Positions 59,451-64,000 of a stretch of 64,000 bases of DNA are shown here, piece after piece. How positions within the stretch are numbered: the first letter of the stretch is position 1; each line of letters begins with the position of its first letter. The notes under the pieces are model-generated. The model saw only the letters and a list, made by a program, of their open reading frames with translations, made no database searches and had not been told where the DNA came from. The DNA lies in the NCBI GenBank assembly GCA_902497065.1, contig CABVDH010000001.1, forward strand, positions 1 to 64,000, given 5' to 3'. The DNA comes from an uncultured Collinsella sp. (GTDB taxonomy: Bacteria; Actinomycetota; Coriobacteriia; Coriobacteriales; Coriobacteriaceae). The translations under genes and the position numbers were made by a program.

Positions 59451-61634
59451 TTAGGACCAGAGGAGGTCGCTGCGGGCGATGGTGGCGCCGATGGCAAAGG
59501 GCATGCAGGCGATGACCGGATACAGGTAGCGCATGTAGGTCGATCCGTTACATGGACCGATCAGGCACACGGCGAGCACGCCCAGCAGCGGTATCCAGAT
59601 GGCCAGCGCGCGCCACGAATGGCGGCGCAACAGGTAGACCACCACGGCGATCATAATCCACACGTAGGTGGCCGAGCTCATGGTGAGCGAGATAAACGGG
59701 ACGCGTTGTACTGCCACGCGATACAGGTTGATCAGGTGGTTGCACCAGCGCACGACCTTGCTATCGACCGGATGGAAGTCGAAGTACTTGAGGTTATCGG
59801 GCTTCGCCATAATCTCGGCACTGCGCGCCGTGCTGTAGACCCACGCATCGCGGGCACTCGGATAAAAGTAGCCGTAGTAGTTATTGATGAGCGCCGAGAT
59901 ATAGCACTCGGGATCCTTTTTGAACATCTGGGCCCACACCTCAAAATAGGCCTTGATGTCCTCCTGTGAGGCGTACTCATTGAAGCAGTTTTTGACGGCA
60001 TCCGACTTGTCGGGGTTGTAGCGACGGCCCAGGTTCTCGTACTTAAGCACGCAATCGATCACAGCGCGCTCCTCATCGGTCACCAAGCCGTCGCAGGGAG
60101 CTTCCACGATGGTGCCGTCCTCCTTAACCGTGGGGTTGACGCCCGAGTTGAGGCCATCGTGCTTTTGGACGAAGCGTGCCGTCTGTTGAAACGGAATCGA
60201 GAGGATCTCGCGCTTGGAGCCCGGCGTGATATCGTGCGCCGGCATAAATACCTTGGTGAAATACATGTTGGAGACAAGGCAGAGCGCAAGCACTACGAGC
60301 ACGCCGACCCAGCGGAAGCGCGACGTGGCGCATGAGACCGTGGTGCCCATCTGCTTAGCCGCACGACGAGCGACATGTACATCCCAGGCGCAAAACGCCG
60401 CCGCAATCACGCAGGCCGCCAACGGAAAGACCAGGCCGCCATTGCGCAAAAACGTGGAACCCATGGCACCCAGCACGAGCAGCAGCCAGTCATGGCGCGC
60501 AAAGAGCACGGGCTTCTGTTCGCCCGCACGCTCGGCATTGGCATCGCGACGGGGTAGGCCACATGCCACGAGCTTGACGGTCTGAACGAGCAGTACCAAA
60601 AACGCATCGGCAAAAAGTACATCTTTGGTCAGCAGCACCGCGTAGTTGGAGAACATCGGCATAAACGCAAAGAACAGCAAGATGACGCCGCGGACCGGCA
60701 GGCTCACGCCCAGCTTGCGCAGCGACGATATGGAATAGGACATGCAGGCGGCGGTGATGACGAATTGGGCACAAGTGTAGATGGCAAGGCCCGCATTGGC
60801 ACTGTTAAATAGCGAAAGCCCCAGCTGCACACACGAGCCGATGATGGCCGTGTGCACCACCGGATGATGTCCGTTGAGTAGCACGTTGGGGTTAAGCAGG
60901 CGTAGGTAATCGCTCGTGCCGTTGGGGTAGTTGAACCATTGGCGGACCTGCGCGCCCGTGTCTCCCATAAAGAGGCCGGGCAGCGAGGCGATAAGCGTGG
61001 GCGCCCAGACAATCATGAGCACAAGAAACGGCCCGACAAAGGGATGAACCGAGAGCACGGCGTGGACAACACGCCACACGCGGCCAAAATGCGCCTCCGA
61101 AAACGGAATGCGGCGGGAGCCCAACCAATCCAAAAACTCAAAAGCCAGATAGAAGGCCACAATCGCCAGAAGCATCCAGCCCGCGCCACCAATCCAGGCG
61201 CAGATAACGCGTGCCTTGTCGCCCAGCACAATCTCAGCCGAATCGGTGAGGTCGTAGCTACGGCCGAACACCATGCAAACGGCAAAGAACAGCGATGGCA
61301 GCACGACCGACGGGCGCCAAGCGTCACCGCGGCCAAAGAACACATAGCGAAACGGCAGTGTGAGCAAACAGGCAAGCGCGAGCAGCATCACTGCGTCGGT
61401 ATGGCCGGCAAACGAGAGAAGCACCTCGTAGCACACGTAGAGCGCGCCCGTCGCCTTGGGATCGATCGCCAAGACTGCGTTGCTCGACACCGGGGCGGGA
61501 TCGATGGAAAACGCCGTGGTCGCCAGCAGGGCGAGCAAAAATGCGATGAGCGTCTGTTTGGCGGGATAGCGCTTAAACCAAACGATGCGGGCGGCGTCAC
61601 GCGCAGCCGTTGCGGAGAGGTCGGAATCCTTCAC
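59451..61634 (-). CDS. Large polytopic membrane protein, DUF6020-like (GT-C glycosyltransferase type)
   Basis: 727 aa with about 12-13 hydrophobic helices. A large extracytoplasmic region (about 475-600) contains FFSSAKDAW-like sequence (YFYPSARDAWVYSTARSAEI). LPGLFMGDTGAQVRQWFNYP and NPNVLLNGHHPVVHT after the third helix resemble the first-loop acidic motif of GT-C mannosyltransferases and DUF6020 proteins. It probably modifies cell-surface glycans, but the activity is not established. The GTG start has only a weak AAGG upstream. Confidence 0.72.
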   Translation of the reverse strand: MKDSDLSATAARDAARIVWFKRYPAKQTLIAFLLALLATTAFSIDPAPVSSNAVLAIDPKATGALYVCYEVLLSFAGHTDAVMLLALACLLTLPFRYVFFGRGDAWRPSVVLPSLFFAVCMVFGRSYDLTDSAEIVLGDKARVICAWIGGAGWMLLAIVAFYLAFEFLDWLGSRRIPFSEAHFGRVWRVVHAVLSVHPFVGPFLVLMIVWAPTLIASLPGLFMGDTGAQVRQWFNYPNGTSDYLRLLNPNVLLNGHHPVVHTAIIGSCVQLGLSLFNSANAGLAIYTCAQFVITAACMSYSISSLRKLGVSLPVRGVILLFFAFMPMFSNYAVLLTKDVLFADAFLVLLVQTVKLVACGLPRRDANAERAGEQKPVLFARHDWLLLVLGAMGSTFLRNGGLVFPLAACVIAAAFCAWDVHVARRAAKQMGTTVSCATSRFRWVGVLVVLALCLVSNMYFTKVFMPAHDITPGSKREILSIPFQQTARFVQKHDGLNSGVNPTVKEDGTIVEAPCDGLVTDEERAVIDCVLKYENLGRRYNPDKSDAVKNCFNEYASQEDIKAYFEVWAQMFKKDPECYISALINNYYGYFYPSARDAWVYSTARSAEIMAKPDNLKYFDFHPVDSKVVRWCNHLINLYRVAVQRVPFISLTMSSATYVWIMIAVVVYLLRRHSWRALAIWIPLLGVLAVCLIGPCNGSTYMRYLYPVIACMPFAIGATIARSDLLWS

Positions 61635-61654
61635 AGTCCGAATAGCCTTTCTAG

Positions 61655-61694
61655 AAACCTGCCAAAAAGGGACAGGTATATTTTGGCAGGTTTT
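61655..61694 (+). repeat. GGGACAGG hairpin, opposite orientation, between lgt and the DUF6020 gene
   Basis: AAACCTGCCAAAAAGGGACAGG on the plus strand pairs with ATTTTGGCAGGTTT. It is in the reverse orientation to the others and not beside a stop codon; it lies 21 nt upstream of the DUF6020 gene start. Confidence 0.8.
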
Positions 61695-61733
61695 ATCTGG
61701 GGAAACGTTACGGTTCCGTCATCGTTGCCCAGT

Positions 61734-61778
61734 AAACCACCACAAAGGTGCCTGTCCCCTTTGTGGTGGTTTTGGTGG
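61734..61778 (-). repeat. Stop-codon-abutting hairpin (GGGACAGG core), after lgt
   Basis: On the minus strand the TAA stop runs into CCACCAAAACCACCACAAAG, then GGGACAGGCACC, and a pairing arm TTTGTGGTGG. It has the same core as the other elements with a different stem. Confidence 0.85.
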
Positions 61779-62600
61779 TTAGGCGTCCAGGTAGATGCGC
61801 TGGGGACGGTCGCGACGAAGGGCAAAGATGATGAGCGCCAGGCCCGCAATCACGAGTGGCAGGCTCAGTAGCTGACCCATGGTGATGACGCCGCCCAGCA
61901 GATAGCCCAGCTGGGCATCGGGTACGCGCACAAACTCAATGAGGAAGCGGACGATGCCGTAACCCATCACAAACACACCCATAAACGTACCCTGGGGCAG
62001 CAGCGGTTTTTTGCGGCTGAGCACCTGCAGAATGCAGAAGAGCACGATGCCCTCGAGAAATGCCTCGTAGAGTTGGGATGGATGGCGCGGCATATCGCCC
62101 GCGGTGCCGCCAAAGATCACGCCCCAGGGCAGATCGGTCGGCTTGCCCCACAGCTCGCCGTTGACAAAGTTGGCGCAGCGCCCCAGGCACAGGGCCAGCG
62201 GAGCACCGATGACCGCGAGGTCTGCCAAAGTCCACGCATCGAGTTTGTACATGCGGCACACGAGCACGCCGCCGATGATGCCGCCCACCAGGCCACCATG
62301 AAAACTCATGCCGCCCTCGTTGGTGGCAAAGATCTCGAGCGGATGCGTCCAGTAGTAGCCGTCGCCGTAGAAAATGACGTAGAACAGGCGGGCGCCAATG
62401 ATAAGGCCAAAGACCACGCCGACCACGACGCTCGTCAGGTCGTCGATCGTGATGTTGAAACCCCAACGGCGCTGCGTGCGATACATGACGACCGCCGTGA
62501 GCAAAGCCCCGACCACATAGGCCAAGCCGTACCAGTAGATGGTGATGGGCCCCGCCGAAATGGCGACGGGATCAAGCATATGGTAGAGGTCGTTGAGCAT
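61779..62600 (-). CDS. lgt: Prolipoprotein diacylglyceryl transferase
   Basis: 273 aa with seven membrane helices. It transfers diacylglycerol from phosphatidylglycerol to the lipobox cysteine. GGMSFHGGLVGGIIGGVLV, GRCANFVNGELWGKPTD (the Lgt signature) and RHPSQLYEAFLEGI are all present. GGGGGA precedes the ATG at 62600; in-frame codons up to 20 upstream are rejected because they cross a hairpin. Confidence 0.95.
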   Translation of the reverse strand: MLNDLYHMLDPVAISAGPITIYWYGLAYVVGALLTAVVMYRTQRRWGFNITIDDLTSVVVGVVFGLIIGARLFYVIFYGDGYYWTHPLEIFATNEGGMSFHGGLVGGIIGGVLVCRMYKLDAWTLADLAVIGAPLALCLGRCANFVNGELWGKPTDLPWGVIFGGTAGDMPRHPSQLYEAFLEGIVLFCILQVLSRKKPLLPQGTFMGVFVMGYGIVRFLIEFVRVPDAQLGYLLGGVITMGQLLSLPLVIAGLALIIFALRRDRPQRIYLDA

Positions 62601-62624
62601 ATCGGTCCCCCTGCTCCCTACATA

Positions 62625-62665
62625 CAAATGCGGCCGCGGGCCTTGCGCTCGCAGCCGCATATTTG
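62625..62665 (-). terminator. Hairpin between the NifU-like gene and lgt
   Basis: CAAATGCGGC (62625-62634) pairs with GCCGCATaTTTG (62654-62665) with one bulge. There is no strong T tract. It lies 45 nt past the NifU-like stop. Confidence 0.55.
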
Positions 62666-62709
62666 GGCGTAACGTCTATGCGGAGTATGCCGTCCGCAGC
62701 TTTCGGATC

Positions 62710-62988
62710 TTAGAACGGCGCGTACTCGTCGTACAGATCGTCGGTCTCGCCGGAGGCATTGATCTGCTCAACACGGGTAACGCCGGGCACATGCTCCTTG
62801 AGGATACGCTCGATACCCATGGACAGGGTCAGTGCGCTCATAGGGCAGCCGGCGCAGGCACCCTGAAGCTCAAGCTGGACGACGCCCTCGTCGTCGACGC
62901 CCACATACTCCATATCGCCGCCGTCAGCCTGCAGGTTGGGGCGGATCTCCTCAAGAACCTTCTTAAGCAGCTCTTCGTTAACAGCCAC
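62710..62988 (-). CDS. NifU-like C-terminal-domain Fe-S scaffold protein
   Basis: 92 aa single-domain protein. The cluster-binding motif is GACAGCPMSALTL (CxxC). IRPNLQADGGDMEYVGVDDE is the NifU C-terminal signature. It would carry or transfer an [Fe-S] cluster. The GTG start follows AAAGGAG. It stands alone, not beside suf or isc genes. Confidence 0.92.
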   Translation of the reverse strand: MAVNEELLKKVLEEIRPNLQADGGDMEYVGVDDEGVVQLELQGACAGCPMSALTLSMGIERILKEHVPGVTRVEQINASGETDDLYDEYAPF

Positions 62989-63157
62989 AGGGGCTCCTTT
63001 CTCACAATAACGCGGGCACGCCCGCGGACAGAGCTATGTTACTACAGCCGTGTACCCGCTCACGAGCCGTCCATGCGCGCGGACACGACTTTCACGAGTA
63101 GCCAATTTGGGACGGGGCTCTTTTGGCTGTTTTGCCGCCAGCTGGCGTTGGCACGCG

Positions 63158-63682
63158 CTACTGCTGAGCCTGTCCCCCGGTACCAATCTGGACATCGACG
63201 ATGACCTGGCGGTAGCTGATGCCGCAGGAGTCGAGAATGCGGCGGCTGATACGGCCGTCGTCGGTATCGGCATACTTGTTGTCCAGGTAGACGACCTCGC
63301 CCACGCCCACCTGCGCCAGGATCTTGGCGCAGTCGTGGCACGGGAACAGCGTGACGTAGACCGTGGAACCCTCAAGGTCTTTGAGCGAGCCGCGGTAGTT
63401 GAGCACGGCGTTGGCCTCGGCATGCACCACGTAGTTGTGCTTATCCTGCAACGGGTCGTCGCTCGTGCCCCACGGGAAAAAGTCGTCGTTGAGTGCCGAG
63501 GGCGTACCGTTGTAGCCCACCGAAAGGATACGGTGGTTGGTGCTGGCGATGCACGCGCCCACCTGCGTATTGGGATCCTTGCTGCGGCGCTGCGCGGCGA
63601 TGGCCACGCTCATAAAGAACTCGTCCCAGCTAATAACGTCGCGGCGCTTGCCCGACGCGGTTTGATGAAGATCGTCCGACAT
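63158..63682 (-). CDS. dCMP/cytidine deaminase family protein
   Basis: 174 aa. Zinc site: HAEANAVLN (His ligand and catalytic Glu) and PCHDCAKIL (two Cys). RRSKDPNTQVGACIAS and GYNGTPSALND are typical of dCMP deaminases (ComEB-like), which make dUMP for thymidylate synthesis. The ATG at 63682 has GGAGGTG upstream. The substrate is inferred from family resemblance. Confidence 0.9.
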   Translation of the reverse strand: MSDDLHQTASGKRRDVISWDEFFMSVAIAAQRRSKDPNTQVGACIASTNHRILSVGYNGTPSALNDDFFPWGTSDDPLQDKHNYVVHAEANAVLNYRGSLKDLEGSTVYVTLFPCHDCAKILAQVGVGEVVYLDNKYADTDDGRISRRILDSCGISYRQVIVDVQIGTGGQAQQ

Positions 63683-63769
63683 GGCAGACACCTCCGTAAT
63701 CGCAACATTTTGACCCATTGTAGCAGGTGAAAGGTGGGGCTGTTTCCTCTCCCGCCGACGTCCTCAGCT

Positions 63770-64000
63770 TTATGCGCGACGAGGCTTTTGGTTGATGCGA
63801 TACAGCTCAGCGAGACCCCGCAGTGTCAGTGCGTCGTCTACCGTCAGGCTGTGGCCGACCAACGCCGCGAGCGCCTCGGCATCGTCGCCGGTAATGACAA
63901 TGGGCACGCTGCCCTTCCCCACCGCCTTGGTCGCGCGCATCTCGGCAAGCACCATGTCGAGCATGCCGTCGATGCGGGCCACCTCGCCCAAGACCACGCC
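63770..64000 (-). CDS. coaX: Type III pantothenate kinase, C-terminal part (runs off window)
   Basis: 77 residues of the C-terminus are visible. GEVARIDGMLDMVLAEMR, then VPIVITGDDAEALAALVG, then DDALTLRGLAELYRINQK match the end of CoaX (typically ...LTLxGLxxIYxxN). CoaX phosphorylates pantothenate in CoA synthesis and is the usual enzyme in Coriobacteria. The catalytic ASKHA motifs lie outside the window, so this rests on the C-terminal pattern alone. Confidence 0.75.
   Translation of the reverse strand, partial: GVVLGEVARIDGMLDMVLAEMRATKAVGKGSVPIVITGDDAEALAALVGHSLTVDDALTLRGLAELYRINQKPRRA

Overview
The window is a GC-rich (roughly 60%) bacterial chromosome segment, almost entirely coding, with most genes on the minus strand. 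Gene content points to the class Coriobacteriia (Actinomycetota), most likely Collinsella or a close relative. The clues are MEP-pathway isoprenoid genes, DisA, a giant fused 2-hydroxyacyl-CoA dehydratase activase protein, ECF vitamin uptake under an FMN riboswitch, a Gls24/AmaP envelope operon, and a MurE whose specificity motif is not the diaminopimelate type. The genus is inferred from overall character, not from a marker gene.

Layout. 1-2571: an MFS transporter and a small unknown ORF lie between two copies of an unusual 80-bp-period array of alternating inverted repeats. 2610-4239: tRNA-Thr, then a single-gene HTH-HipA-like kinase whose start codon lies inside a perfect 35-bp inverted repeat. 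4267-9755: core operon disA-ispD-ispF-cysS-rlmB-yacP. 9916-12537: Mn riboswitch and mntP, then a classical hipBA pair with its own palindromic operator. 12665-16979: pepD and clpC. 17172-23114: the giant activase/dehydratase-like protein with a translationally coupled TetR gene and a 21-bp palindromic operator, then a DUF2798 membrane protein. 23429-31839: thrE, lysS, greA, tatA, tRNA-Pro, ispE, veg, dtd, rdgB, rph. 31895-37404: murI, a HAD phosphatase, murE, asnB. 37592-38144: tRNA-Val, a duplicated tRNA tail with terminator, and an AT-rich element with terminal inverted repeats. 38281-43169: argCJBD. 43427-47650: two flavin-binding split-barrel paralogues and the ECF riboflavin uptake genes. 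48239-50266: groESL flanked by very long nested hairpins. 50758-54027: two divergent amidohydrolases. 54159-64000: membrane proteins, the Gls24/AmaP operon, yebC, lgt, a NifU-like protein, a dCMP deaminase and the end of coaX.

How the genes fit together. Three MEP enzymes (IspD, IspF, IspE) supply isoprenoid precursors. MurI and MurE feed peptidoglycan synthesis. ArgC, ArgJ, ArgB and ArgD make ornithine. MntP and RibU are each controlled by a metabolite or metal riboswitch. The two HipA-family kinases form a small accessory stress or defence layer of lower GC.

The most unusual non-coding signals are five. First, the strictly phased alternating inverted-repeat arrays flanking the MFS cassette. 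Second, the 35-bp inverted repeat that buries the start codon of the HTH-kinase gene. Third, a family of short hairpins sharing a GGGACAGG-type core and sitting at the TAA stop codons of five different genes. Fourth, long nested hairpins of 99-143 nt at the 3' ends of operons. Fifth, a 67-nt two-copy hairpin element. All coordinates and lengths were read by eye from the sequence; no database search was run.
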